DNA from: Leptobrachium leishanense
Taxonomy: Eukaryota; Chordata; Amphibia; Anura; Megophryidae
DNA: 64,000 nt
Direction of reading: 5' to 3'
NCBI GenBank assembly: GCA_009667805.1
Contig: CM019066.1
Coordinates: forward strand, 4,402,001 to 4,466,000
Made by a program: the position numbers and the translations under genes. Below, piece by piece: positions 51,955-62,345 of this stretch; the first letter of the stretch is position 1; the number at the start of each line of letters is the position of its first letter. The notes beneath the pieces are model-generated. The model was not told where the DNA came from and did no database searches. It saw nothing but the letters and a program-made list of their open reading frames with translations.

Positions 51955-53560
51955 TTAACCCGTGTATTCCTATACACGTTCCCTCTTAACCCGTGTGTTC
52001 CTATACACGTTCCCTCTTAACCCGTGTGTTCCTATACACGTTCCCTCTAACCCGTGTGTTCCTATACACGTTCCCTCTTAACCCGTGTGTTCCTATACAC
52101 GTTCCTCTTAACCGTGTGTTCCTATACACGTTCCCTCTAACCCGTGTGTTCCTATACACGTTCCCTCTTAACCCGTGTGTTCCTATACACGTTCCCTCTT
52201 AACCCGTGTGTTCCTATACACGTTCCCTCTTGACCCGTGTGTTCCTATACACGTTCCCTCTTGACCCGTGTGTTCCTATACACGTTCCCTCTTGACCCGT
52301 GTGTTCCTATACACGTTCCCTCTTAACCCGTGTGTTCCTATACACGTTCCCTCTTAACCGTGTGTTCCTATACACGTTCCCTCTTAACCCGTGTGTTCCT
52401 ATACACGTTCCCTCTAACCCGTGTGTTCCTATACACGTTCCCTCTAACCCGTGTGTTCCTATACACGTTCCCTCTTAACCCGTGTGTTCCTATACACGTT
52501 CCCTCTAACCCGTGTGTTCCTATACACGTTCCCTCTTAACCCGTGTGTTCCTATACACGTTCCCTCTTAACCCGTGTGTTCCTATACACGTTCCCTCTTA
52601 ACCCGTGTGTTCCTATACACGTTCCCTCTTAACCCGTGTGTTCCTATACACGTTCCCTCTTAACCCGTGTGTTCCTATACACGTTCCCTCTTAACCCGTG
52701 TGTTCCTATACACGTTCCCTCTTAACCCGTGTGTTCCTATACACGTTCCCTCTTAACCCGTGTGTTCCTATACACGTTCCCTCTGACCCGTGTGTTCCTA
52801 TACACGTTCCCTCTTAACCCGTGTGTTCCTATACACGTTCCTCTTAACCCGTGTGTTCCTATACACGTTCCCTCTTAACCCGTGTGTTCCTATACACGTT
52901 CCCTCTTAACCCGTGTGTTCCTATACACGTTCCCTCTTAACCCGTGTGTTCCTATACACGTTCCCTCTTAACCCGTGTGTTCCTATACACGTTCCCTCTT
53001 AACCCGTGTGTTCCTATACACGTTCCCTCTTAACCCGTGTGTTCCTATACACGTTCCCTCTTAACCCGTGTGTTCCTATACACGTTCCCTCTTAACCCGT
53101 GTGTTCCTATACACGTTCCCTCTTAACCCGTGTGTTCCTATACACGTTCCCTCTTAACCCGTGTGTTCCTATACACGTTCCCTCTTAACCCGTGTGTTCC
53201 TATACACGTTCCCTCTTAACCCGTGTGTTCCTATACACGTTCCCTCTTAACCCGTGTGTTCCTATACACGTTCCCTCTTAACCCGTGTGTTCCTATACAC
53301 GTTCCCTCTTAACCCGTGTGTTCCTATACACGTTCCCTCTTAACCCGTGTGTTCCTATACACGTTCCTCTTAACCCGTGTGTTCCTATACACGTTCCCTC
53401 TTAACCCGTGTGTTCCTATACACGTTCCCTCTTAACCCGTGTGTTCCTATACACGTTCCCTCTTAACCCGTGTGTTCCTATACACGTTCCCTCTAACCCG
53501 TGTGTTCCTATACACGTTCCCTCTAACCCGTGTATTCCTATACACGTTCTCTCTAACCTG
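51955..53560 (+). repeat. 31-bp minisatellite, about 50 copies
   Basis: Unit of 31 bp: CCCTCTTAACCCGTG followed by TGTTCCTATACACGTT; some units are 29-30 bp. Each contains the inverted pair CGTGT/ACACG around TTCCTAT, so single units can fold. The first and the last units both carry the variant GTGTATTCC, while inner units have GTGTGTTCC. A cluster of TTGACCC variants lies near 52230-52300. Inner copies are nearly identical, suggesting recent expansion. Confidence 0.95.
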
Positions 53561-54084
53561 TTCAGCTAGTTCCTACTAGCCCTGTAACCTGTATATTTCT
53601 CCTTAACCTCCCTTCCCATAACTCTCAGCCATCCCTTATTTCTACCTCCTTTTCTTGCATCTCCTCTGCTCCCCTGCATCTATTCCCCATCGTGTCTAGT
53701 TCTGATCTGTTGTTTTAGTGCATGTGTTTATTATTTAATAAACCCTTTTTGTTTTCCTGCATACCTGCCTATTTCACTGCATCCTGGGCTCACAACCCCA
53801 CCTGCTGCATTAATCCCAGTCTGAACGCATGACAACATTTCAGCCCATGAGAAAGCTCCATCTACGGAGATCATCTCATTGGCTTGATGTTGGGTGGCCA
53901 AGTGAAAAGGGCTATTCCCTGATTTGTCCGTTTTGTACACATGACCACGCTACATTATACCAGAGTCAAGCTCTTTACCTCCTGTGATTGGACATAACAG
54001 ACTAACATAACTAGATCAGTAGGCATTTTCCTTAAATCGTTTTACCACTTTAACCACACATGCACACATACACTTCCATTTCAT

Positions 54085-54640
54085 TTGTATGCATTATCCT
54101 GCTGAAAGAGGGAACACCATCGTATTCATGGTCTCCAACAATCTCTAGGTAAATGGTATGTGTCATGTGTGTTTTGACATGTTTCTGTCATGGCCAGCAT
54201 TACGTTTTCAGAAATTTGGGCTACAATAGCTCTTCTGTGTGAACGCAACTCTTGGGATAGGCTTCTCTCTCAATATCCATCAATGAGCCTTGGGCTCTCA
54301 TGACCCCGATGCCGGTTCACCAGTTGTCCTTCCGTGCACCGCTTTTATAAGGTCATAACCACTGAATAACAGGAACACCCAACAATACTTGCCATTTTGG
54401 AGATGCTCTGACCCAGACAACTAGCCACCACTGTTTTATCCTGGTCAGAGTCACTCTGGTTGTGTTGCTTGATTTTTCCAGTTTCCAATGCATGAAATTC
54501 AAGAACCGACTCTTCACTTGCTCCTAATCTATCCCACCCCGTGACAGGTGCCATTGTGACCATATAAGCATTATTCAGTTCACCTGTCAGTGGTTTTAAT
54601 GTTGTGTTGATCACTGTATGTATATGAAATGCCTCACTCT
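54085..54640 (-). mobile_element. Tc1/mariner-type relic, copy 2
   Basis: Minus strand encodes LGQSISKMASIVGCS (about 54420-54360), the helix-turn-helix of the same Tc1-like transposase as 1850-2790, and further fragments at 54300-54100. The right part ends with CACCTGTCAGTGGTTTTAAT and TGATCACTGTATG, the outer repeat. Large central deletions; inactive. Confidence 0.75.
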
Positions 54641-55094
54641 TAAGGGTTTCAAAGAGTGTGTGTGTGTGTGTGTATACAGGGACAACAAAATAGGCCCTGG
54701 ACTTCATCCAAGTCAGCTCACTCCAGTTATGCAAACACACACACAAAAACAGTACATGAATCATAAGTAACGGCACAAAATAAACAAAAGTGAACTTTCC
54801 AATGTAACTAAACAGCTTTTTAAATGTTGTTTTTCAGCTGTGACTGACCGTCCAAAGACAGAGGTCCGAGATCACTGTAGAGGCCTATAGAAGAGTCTTA
54901 GTAAACATTTAACTTATCTCTGCAACTTGTGTTGTCAATGATCACATCATATATATGTTCTATGGGGCTCTCTTTGGAAATGGGAAACTGTTACTGCATT
55001 TTTTTAACAAAATGTGCAATTTTAGGCAAAACTAAAGTAACAATTTTTTTCACTTGTTTTCTGACGCTTTGCATTTTATGATTTATATGACTAT
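54641..55094. other. Non-coding stretch with GT microsatellite
   Basis: A GT run of about 20 bases at about 54655-54674. No gene recognised. Confidence 0.5.
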
Positions 55095-55479
55095 CAGGGT
55101 TATTCAGAGAGAGACAAATTGGCCCCAAAATTGAACCGAACAGGGAATTTTCCCGTATGTGAAATTTCGTGGTCGTTCGGCTACTCAGAAAACAGTCAAT
55201 TCGCCAAATAGTGGCGAATTGCCAGTGAAATACAGTGATCTTCGGCAGCAGTGAAATCCCCCATAGAGAAGCAACGGTTAATCTATTCAGAGACACCGAA
55301 CAGCAGAGAAATGTCAGAGAAATGCCCTGGTTTTTGGTGGTTTCATTCGACAGGTTTAATCAGGCAAATCCCATAGTTTAAGAATTTATATAGTATCCCA
55401 AATTAATAGAGTCCTATTGGAGTTACTGAGCTGCAATTACCTTTCAATTTCCAAAATGAAAACACGGGGGGATAACCCT
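55095..55479. mobile_element. Possible MITE with CAGGGTTATTCAGAGAG end
   Basis: The left end equals the family F terminus, and GATAACCCTA near 55471-55480 may be the right end. The interior (TTCGTGGTCGTTCGG, GCCAAATAGTGGCGAATTG) differs from family F, so it would be a relative sharing only the ends. Right edge uncertain. Confidence 0.4.
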
Positions 55480-55523
55480 AATAAATAATACTGAAAACAG
55501 CCTCTTCAGAGGCTTTTAGTCAA

Positions 55524-56067
55524 GAAACCACATCATAAAATATACCTTTTGTTATGAAATTCCATTAAAATCCACTATACTTAAATTAAACATCGGTAAA
55601 AAAATAATGAAGAATAGAAAATAGAACTGATAACATGTTCTATCAAAAAAAGATCCACACCATGAATGTTAATTACATTTGGTTACATGTTAATGTAATT
55701 AATATTCATGGTGACACTAATGATCCTGCTATCCAGTAAAATTCCCCTTGTCTTCCTCAACCCCAATCCCACTAAATTGTAAACTCCTATGAGCAGGGAC
55801 CTTAGTCTACACCTCTTGTTTCCATCATATGTCCGTTTGTATATCGTTCCCTTTGGTTTATCGTAAAGCGCTGCGGAAACTGTTGGCGCTAAATAAACAT
55901 ATATAAATGATGATAATAATAATAATAATAATGGTGTGCATCTTTTTTGATAGAACGTGTTAATAATTCTATTTTCTATTCATTATTTTTTTACCGAAGT
56001 TTAATTTATGTTTAGTGGATTTTACTGGAATTTCATAATAAAAGGTATATTTTATGACGCGGTTTCT
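55524..56067. mobile_element. Fold-back element with an L2 tail in its loop
   Basis: The arm 55524-55663 is repeated inverted at 55931-56067 with roughly 90 percent identity by eye. At the inner end of the left arm is a further hairpin (55660-55714: CACCATGAAT, AATGTAATTAA and complement). The rest of the loop, 55715-55930, is an L2-like 3' UTR with GTAAAGCGCTGCGGAAAC, GGCGCTAAATAAA and an AATAAT tail. The arms do not match any other family here. Confidence 0.7.
55715..55930 (+). mobile_element. L2-like LINE/SINE 3' tail
   Basis: Contains AACCCCAATCCCACTAAATTGTAAAC, similar to the L2 3' UTR start, then AGCGCTGCGGAAACTGTTGGC and a tail of GATGATAATAATAATAA. More distant from the other L2 copies, so a different subfamily. 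Confidence 0.7.
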
Positions 56068-56262
56068 ATTTCCCCATAGCTTACATTGTTAAAAAAATTC
56101 CCAGTTGAGACTTTTTGCTGTAAATGAAAAGAATAATTATTTATTTTTTAGCCATTTTTTGGGGATTTTTTCGGCGAGTTTTTTTTCCCAATTTTAATTT
56201 AAATGGCTTTTTTATGTAACAGACCTTTTTATTATTATTCATAGGACCTTATATGTTATCAG

Positions 56263-56679
56263 TAGGGATGTGCGTTTCGGGTTTCGGAATTTCGGAATTT
56301 TCACGAAATTTCCCGATTCGTGTTTTCGGATGCGGCCGAATTTCCGAAAATTTTTAGATCCGAAAATGGCAGATCCGAAAAGTTTTCCGAGCCGAAACGA
56401 AATATTTTCGAATGGACTTGAAATGTGTCAAATCGAAATTTATTGCTTTGAAATGAGGAGAACAGACTTTCCGAAAAAACTAAAGTTTCCGAAATTACGA
56501 AAAGTCTATACAAAAAACGAGCAAAGTGACACGAAAATACGAAAAATGGTCGATATTCCGAAAAAAAAATGTACACGAAAAACGAGTCGAGCCGAATCGA
56601 AACAGAAATCGGTGGAAACAAGCCGAATCAAAGTTTAAAAATCCGAAAAATCAAAGAAAAAAAAAGGTGCACAAGCCTA
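56263..56679. mobile_element. hAT-like element, family B, copy 3 (417 bp, inverted)
   Basis: Starts TAGGGATGTGCGTTTCGGG and ends GGTGCACAAGCCTA, in the opposite orientation to the copies at 12558 and 26065. Flanks GTTATCAG and ATTATCAG agree at seven of eight bases. Shortest copy. Confidence 0.85.
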
Positions 56680-56759
56680 ATTATCAGGCATTTTCGCACA
56701 GTATTTTTTACAAACGCCTTTTAAAAGTTGAGGTTCTTTTTTTCTTTTACCCCATCTGG

Positions 56760-57060
56760 CTTGTTGGCTTTTTCCGGTGGCTTGTCAGTCTGTTCGGCAG
56801 GTAACCGGCTTTTTTCTGATCGATTCGGCAGTTTTTTGAATCGAATCATCGTTTTTTCAGCGGGTTTCCATTCATTAGATTTGTTTTCTTGTTTGATCCA
56901 GCGGTTTTGCGGTGGTTTTTCGGATGCGTTCGGTGGGTGGATTCGCTGCACTTCTGGGACCCTGAAGTGAATGCTAAATTCACTTCAGTGTCAGCTCACC
57001 GAACTGGGAGAGCGAAGAAATGTTGGTGACATGTCACATTGGTGACTGACAGTTTTAAGC
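56760..57060. repeat. CpG-containing dispersed repeat
   Basis: Shares, inverted, the style and words of 25670-25950 (GCGGTTTTGCGGTGG, CGGATGCGTTCGG, ACTTCTGGGACCCTG). An inner inverted pair GAAGTGAATGCTAAATTCACTTC lies at about 56964-56986. Probably a fragment of a DNA transposon. The short frames here are not genes. Confidence 0.45.
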
Positions 57061-57297
57061 AAACTATGATCATACTTTGTGAACTGAATCCCCATCATTT
57101 ATTACCTCAGGTTTTTTGAACTCTTTGAAATTGTGCGTTTTCTCTGCAGAAAATGATGGAAGAAGGTGGTCATGGTTATCGAGTGCTCTTTTTTTGGTAA
57201 AATTATATATATATACACACAAAAACCATATAGGATGCACTCAGGGTCTTGTAAAAATGTCATATTTTATTCAAATATGCATTAAAAATTAAACCAA

Positions 57298-57330
57298 AGT
57301 TTGGGCCCAACACCAGGCCTTTATCAACCT
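57298..57330 (-). ncRNA. Degenerate hammerhead-like motif
   Basis: Minus strand: TTGATAA, then a stem II GGCC/GGGCC-type hairpin, then CAAAC in place of GAAAC. Position relative to the GIY-YIG endonuclease fits a PLE 3' PLTR. Core changes make activity unlikely. Confidence 0.45.
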
Positions 57331-57638
57331 TGATGGTTTTTGTCTATATGCTGCTGGATTTATGCATCAGTTTTTGGGGTATTTGTTGGATGGAGTGCTG
57401 GTACTTGGTGTAAATATAAAATAAAGTTTATTATTGCAGAGGTCATTTGCACATCCCAGCAATTCAAAGAACTGCAACACAGAGCTCATGTGCTACATTC
57501 CCCATATGCAGCACGGAACTCTGGTTAAGATATACAAATGATGTCTATAATTTCTCATATTTTTCCATCCTGGGTCTGTTTTCACACAGAACCCTTTAAT
57601 CAATGATCTATATATATATATATATATATATATTATAC

Positions 57639-57732
57639 ACGTGAAATGGCTCAGCAGTGAAGGGGATAAATAAATAAATAATATATATATTATTTATTTA
57701 TTTAACCCCTTCACTGCTGAGCCATTTCACGT
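57639..57732. repeat. 94-bp palindrome made of two outward-facing TTAA-type ends
   Basis: The right arm from about 57697 reads TTAACCCCTTCACTGCTGAG and continues GCCATTTCACGT; the left arm is its complement with one T change (TTATCCCC). The centre is an AAATAAATA and TATA stretch. The end sequence resembles the left end of the element at 45754. It looks like two element ends joined head to head. Confidence 0.65.
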
Positions 57733-57787
57733 TTTAAAAAAAAGCATTTCTTTTTTAGTTTTATTGTTATTATTTTTTTCCATTACT

Positions 57788-58136
57788 TTAAACAGTCATG
57801 TTTGATATCATTGGAAAGGCCATAACCCTGAGGCTTGGAAGTGTATGCCCAGCATCCCAGAAATGTTTGGCTACAGGATGAGTATTTCTGCCATCGGCCC
57901 GGGCAGCTCGGATGGCAGACCTTTGATTACTCATCCATTCATGGAGATCATTCATGGTTTTACTCACGTAGCAGAGTCCACATGGGCATTGGATACGATA
58001 CACCACTTGAGTAGCGGTGCAGCTAATACGGTGTTTGATAAAATACTTCTGTCCAGTGTGTGGGAGATAGAAGACTCTGCCAGGGATCATATGGCTGCAG
58101 GTTACAGAGCAAATTAGGAATCCTGCACATTGTGGT
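57788..58136 (-). pseudogene. PLE GIY-YIG endonuclease fragment
   Basis: Minus-strand frame with LICSVTCSHMI (cysteine cluster), FIKHRISCTATQVVYRIQC, then CPCGLCYVSKT (GIY-YIG motif, with S for the usual G) and VAKHFWDAGH. About half identical to 9768-10541 by eye. Truncated at the N side by the CR1 junction near 58137. Confidence 0.85.
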
Positions 58137-58780
58137 AGCACTTTAATTATTGGATATTTTAATTACCCGGACATTAATTGGGATAGTGGGACTAGTAATT
58201 CAGTGAAGGGAATCTGGTTTCTGAACCTTTTAAATGATACCTTCATGACACAACTGGTAGAAACACCAACTAGAGAGGATAACTGTCTGGATCTGGTTAT
58301 AACAAATAATGTGGATCTTTTCTCAAATATTAATGTAAGGGAACAGTTGGGAAACAGTGACCATAATATGATGTCTTTTGAAATAAACTAAAAAAAACAC
58401 CTTAATAGGAGGCATGCTAAAACATATAATTTTAAAAAGGCCAACTTTATTAAAATAAAGGAAGCTCTCAATGTCATTGACTGGCAGAAACTCTTTTATG
58501 GGAAAACACTGAGGATAAGTGGAATATCTTTAAACTAACAATAGAAAAGTACACATCACAATATATTCCACTGGTTATAAAATAAAAGAAACAGACCGAA
58601 ACCAATGTGGCTTAATAGGAAGGTAACTAAGGAAATGAAAAATAAAAAGAAGGCATTTAAAGCTTTTAAATTTGATAAATCTGAGGCATCCTATAAAGCA
58701 TATAGGGCAGCCAATAAAGCATGTAAAAAAGCGATTAGTTGGGCTAAACTAGAAAATTAAAAAGAAATAGCCAAAGAGAG
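58137..58780 (+). pseudogene. CR1 endonuclease end and linker
   Basis: Reads IIGYFNYPDINW (the GDFN motif has D to Y), NCLDLVITNN and LGNSDHNMMSFEI, the C-terminal motifs of a LINE endonuclease. The linker (KVTKEMKNKKKAFKAFKF, YKAYRAANKACKKAISWAK) follows with a few stops and shifts. Cut at 58780 within the residues after AKES. Confidence 0.85.
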
Positions 58781-58975
58781 TAGACATGTGCATTCGTTTT
58801 AGTACGAATTTTGGGATAATTTAGTTTTTGTATGACTCAAGAGAAACTAAACTGCTCAGTACAAAAAACGAAAAAAAACTAAAATAAAATGCACTACATT
58901 TTAGTTTCAGTTCTTTTTGTGATATTACATTGATGAGTGAAGGAGACCAGCAATGAAGAGAGCAACATCCGAAGT
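58781..58975. mobile_element. hAT-like left end, family E type
   Basis: TAGACATGTGCATTCGTTTT at 58781 matches the terminal repeat of 26922. Its right end was not found before the CR1 resumes near 61077, so the element is incomplete or its right side was deleted. It hosts the nested element at 58984. Confidence 0.55.
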
Positions 58976-59077
58976 TCTGCACCCAGGGCCGGCCCAAGCC
59001 ACTGTGCTGCCTGGAGTGAAGTATGAAATGCTGCCCCCCCAAAAAAAAAAAACACATGACATGCATGAGCGTATCTG

Positions 59078-59480
59078 AGCTCCACAGCAATAAAACTCAC
59101 AGTAATGTGCAGTGTGTATGAGCATATCACAGAATCCACAACAATAAAACTCACAGTAATGTGCGATGTGTATGAGCGTATGACAGAATCCACAGCAATA
59201 AAACTCACAGTAATGTGCTGTGTGTATGAGTGTATCACAGAGCTCCACAGCAATGAAACTCACAGTAATGAGCGGTGTCTATGCGTGTGCCTCAGAGCTC
59301 CACAGCAATAAAACCCACAGTAATGTGCGGTGTGTATGAGTGTATCACAGAGCTCCACAGAAATGAAACTCACAGTAATGTGCGCTGTGTATGAGCGTGT
59401 CACAGAAGCCACAGCAATAAAACTCAGTAATGTGCAGTGTGTATGAGCATATCAGAGAGCTCCACAGCAATAAAACTTTT
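59078..59480 (-). repeat. About 58-bp minisatellite, array 1
   Basis: Units containing CCACAGCAATAAAACTCACA, GTAATGTGC and GTGTATGAGCGTATCACAGAG. Seven or so copies. Read on the minus strand, each unit gives a frame of SFIAVELC-type residues, a repeat artefact. The same unit forms the array at 62925-63370, inside a different element. Confidence 0.9.
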
Positions 59481-59640
59481 ATGTGCAGACAGTGTGTATG
59501 AGCGTAACAGTTTTATTGTTGTGTGGCTCTGATATGCTCATACACACTGTCTGCAGATAACATTTTTATTGTTGTGTGACTCTGTGATACAATCATATAC
59601 ACGGCAAATTACCATGAGTTTTATTGCTGTGGAGGTTCCA
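59460..59640. repeat. Inverted junction of minisatellite units
   Basis: Near 59492-59545, ACAGTGTGTATGAGCGTAAC is followed by the complement of the unit (GCTCATACACACTGT), then further inverted units to 59640. The array therefore turns around and forms a hairpin. Confidence 0.75.
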
Positions 59641-60731
59641 CAATGGAGCTCTGATATGATCCATCGGGGAGGGCCCATATCCTAGTTCGTTTGTTTTTTT
59701 ACTGCCCTCCCAAAATACTTAATTTGGCCACCCATGAAAAAAAAATATATATATATATAAAATTATTTATTTGCACCCCAGAATAAATTTTAAAAAATCA
59801 TTAATTTGCTCTCAGGTGGAAAGGCAAATTAATGATTTTTTAAAATCTTATTCTGGGTAAGACAAATACATCTTTACTTCATTTGGCTGCCAGAATAAGA
59901 AAAAATATTTCCAGGGCAGGGAGGCAAATGAAGTCAGTCTGTTTTTTGTTTGTTTAGTTTTGCTGGGCCTGGGTAATTAAATTTTCGTTAGGGTTGATTT
60001 TTTTAAATTATTAAACAGGGCAGGGGTGATCTCACTCACCAGGTTTGTCTGTCTGGTGGTGGTGGTGCTGCTGCCCCTGGTCCGTCCAGCGTGCTCTCCT
60101 GATCTGCTCCTCTTCTGGTCCCTTGTCTCAGGCTTAGGTGGGTTCTGCTGCAAAATTTGCCGAGACGGGGCATGCGGCTTGCCGTAGGGGGGGTGCACTG
60201 TGAGGGGGGGGGTGCCTGCAGGTGGTAACTCACTTTACAATGTCCGCCATTTGATCCATTCCCTGGGGCTTATCCAGCCTGGTCATCCATTCGCAGTGGA
60301 GCCTCAGGCTCGTTCATTCAGTGTGATATGCAGCAGCTATGTGTCTGAGCTGAGTCAGGCAGCTGCTTCCACCGTCCACGTGGTGCTGTTTAGCAGGGAG
60401 CGTGCAGGCAGATTAGGGAACTGCCGGTGCCAAAATTGTTACAGATGTCCAGAGCGCCCTTTGACGTCATCAGAGGGGGCCGCCGCCGGACGCCATCTTG
60501 GATTCTCCGGCGGCCGAACTTGGGGGGAAAAAAACCTGCCGGACAGAATTTAGGTGCAAGTGTCACTAATTTAAGAGCCGCCACTGTCCCTGCCCAGTCC
60601 AGGGTGGGAGCTCCACGCCACGGCCCTGGACAGGGCGGCAAAATGCCGCCCCTGTCAAAGGGCCGCCTGGCACCATTGCTCCACCCTGCTCCATGGATGG
60701 GCCGGCCCTGTCTGCACCCTCCACATGCCAA

Positions 60732-60975
60732 TGCAGTAGGATGTTCTATACAGAGAAGGGCATTAATTAATGCAGGAGGATGTTCTATACATTATACAGA
60801 GAGGGTTATTAATGCAGGAGGATGTTATATACATTATACAGAGAAAGGTATAAATTGAGGAGGATGTTCTATACAGAGAGGGACATTAATTAATTCAGGA
60901 GGATGTTCTATATATTATACAAAGAGGGGTATTAATTAATGCAGGAGGATGTTCTAAACATTATACAGAGAGGAG
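60732..60975 (+). repeat. About 45-bp tandem repeat
   Basis: Units with GCAGGAGGATGTTCTATACA, TTATACAGAGAG and GGTATTAATTAAT, about five copies with length variation. Lies between the end of hAT family D and the resumed CR1. Confidence 0.85.
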
Positions 60976-61076
60976 CCTTTTTTTTAGCCCTTTAAATCCA
61001 GTGGCTGTGAGCGCTGATATCGGCTGCTTGTTACATTATCTCTCAGTACAATGTATCAGGCTCAGCTGTTACAGTG

Positions 61077-62018
61077 AAAATGTAGGTTCACTAAAATCTG
61101 AGTCAGGGGTATTGTTAACTGAAGATCAAGATAAGGCAGAAATTTTGAATGATTATTTTTCTTCAGTATTTATCAAAGAGAAACCTATAACAGGAGACAT
61201 GAAATTCATTAATAAAAACTTACTAATACAAAGTGACGGGTTGACTCAGGACAAGGTTTTGCAGCAATTAAACAATGTGAATGTGAATAAAGCCCCAGGG
61301 CTATATGGAATTCACCCGCGAGTACTGTGGGAGCTATGTGTTGAAATATGTAAACCTCTGTTCTTAATCTTTCAAGATCCTTTTCTTTCAGGAATAGTAC
61401 CAGAGGATTGGAGAAAAGCGGACGTGGTCCCTATATTTAAGAAAGGTTTAAAATTTGTGCCTGGGAATTATAGACCTGTGAGCTTAACATCTGTGGCTGG
61501 GAAAGTATTTGAGGGGTTACTAAGGGATAATATTCAGGAATTTATTGGGAGGTGTAATGTAATTGGCAAAAATCAGCATGGTTTCATGAAACACAGATCA
61601 TGTCAGACTAACCTAATTACGTTCTATGATGAAGTAAGTAGAAGTATAGATCAGGGGGTCGCAGTGGATGTGATTTACTTGGATTTTGCCAAAGCTTTCG
61701 ACACAGTTCCACACAAAAGGTTACTATTAAATTAGAAAAATTGGTCTAGATGAAATACTTGTTCTTGGATAGATAACTGGCTAAAAGACAGGGTACAAGA
61801 GAGTGGTCATAAAATGGTAAATTTTCAAGATGGACATCAGTGGTAAGCAGTGTCCCTCAGGGGTTGTGTTATAGACCAATACTATTCAATTTTATTTAAA
61901 ATGACCTTGAGATAGGCATTGAAAGCTATCAGTGTTTGCAGATGACACAAAACTAGGAATAGTAACACGATGTGAGCAAGATGTTACTTCACTGCAGAGG
62001 ATTTGGATAGATTGGGGG
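61077..62018 (+). pseudogene. CR1 reverse transcriptase
   Basis: Frame to 61735 with NVGSLKSESG, NKAPGLYGIHPRVLWEL, VPIFKKG, NYRPVSLTSVAGKVFEGLL, NQHGFMKHRSCQTNL and motif A VIYLDFAKAFDTVPHKRLL. A stop at 61733-61735 ends the frame; beyond it, in shifted frames, SVPQGLCY-like and VFADDTKLG (motif C, 61932-61955) residues remain. The element is cut at 62018. Confidence 0.88.
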
Positions 62019-62105
62019 CAGAGCCGTAGCTAGCTCCTTTTGCACCGTGGCAAGACCAGTAAATTGGTGCCCAAATATTTTTACAGAATATAAAAATATA
62101 ACATT

Positions 62106-62345
62106 CGTGATATCTGATTGGGCTGAGAATGCTAATCACAGATTGTATAAAAATTGAGCACTTTGTTTTGAATTTTACAGATCTTCAGCTCAGTTCAAAC
62201 TCACCGCAGCAGGGCAGCAAAGCAAAAGTAATTGCACACTGTCAGAAGGACAAACTGAAACTGAAGATCTGTAAAATTCATAACAAAGTGTCAAGTATTA
62301 TCGAATCTGTGATTAGCATTCTCAGCCAATCAGATATCACAGATG
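62106..62345. repeat. Fold-back of about 240 bp
   Basis: The left arm (GTGATATCTGATTGG, GAATGCTAATCACAGATT, TTTTACAGATCTTCAG) is mirrored on the right (CTGAAGATCTGTAAAATT, AATCTGTGATTAGCATTC, CCAATCAGATATCAC). The loop contains CAGCAGGGCAGCAAAGC. Arms are about 88 percent complementary by eye. Confidence 0.75.

Larger units (their letters stand above)
51357..53834 (+). mobile_element. Solo LTR 2 (2478 bp) swollen by a minisatellite
   Basis: Starts TGTCAGG and ends ATGACA, with a perfect 5-bp duplication ACATT at 51352-51356 and 53835-53839. Polyadenylation signal AATAAA at 53737-53742. Without the 1.6-kb array at 51955-53560 the LTR would be about 0.9 kb. No internal retroelement region. Confidence 0.78.
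57190..58136 (-). mobile_element. Second PLE family, 3' fragment, minus strand
   Basis: Endonuclease at 58136-57788, then 3' UTR, then a PLTR-like end with a degenerate hammerhead motif (57298-57330) and a TA run near 57205. It differs from the PLE at 4363-11193. A back-to-back inverted repeat (57639-57732) lies in the 3' UTR. The upstream RT is missing, since CR1 sequence starts at 58137. Confidence 0.75.
58984..60710. mobile_element. hAT-like element, family D (1727 bp)
   Basis: Ends CAGGGCCGGCCCA and GGGCCGGCCCTG with a perfect 8-bp duplication TCTGCACC (58976-58983 and 60711-60718). Contains a minisatellite at 59078-59480, an inverted partner of it to 59640, AT-rich DNA and a GC-rich right part (60050-60710) whose open frames have no domain. 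No transposase. Confidence 0.88.
58137..62018 (+). mobile_element. CR1-type LINE, split by hAT insertions
   Basis: Endonuclease C-terminal part and linker at 58137-58780, RT at about 61077-62018. The region 58781-61076 is inserted DNA and some linker residues are missing. The 3' part of the RT is cut off at 62018 by the start of another hAT-like element. Multiple stops; dead. Confidence 0.85.

Noticed and set aside
60200..60858. CpG-rich segment with open frames, considered as a host promoter or exon
   Set aside because: It lies inside hAT family D, which has exact 8-bp duplications, so it is transposon interior.
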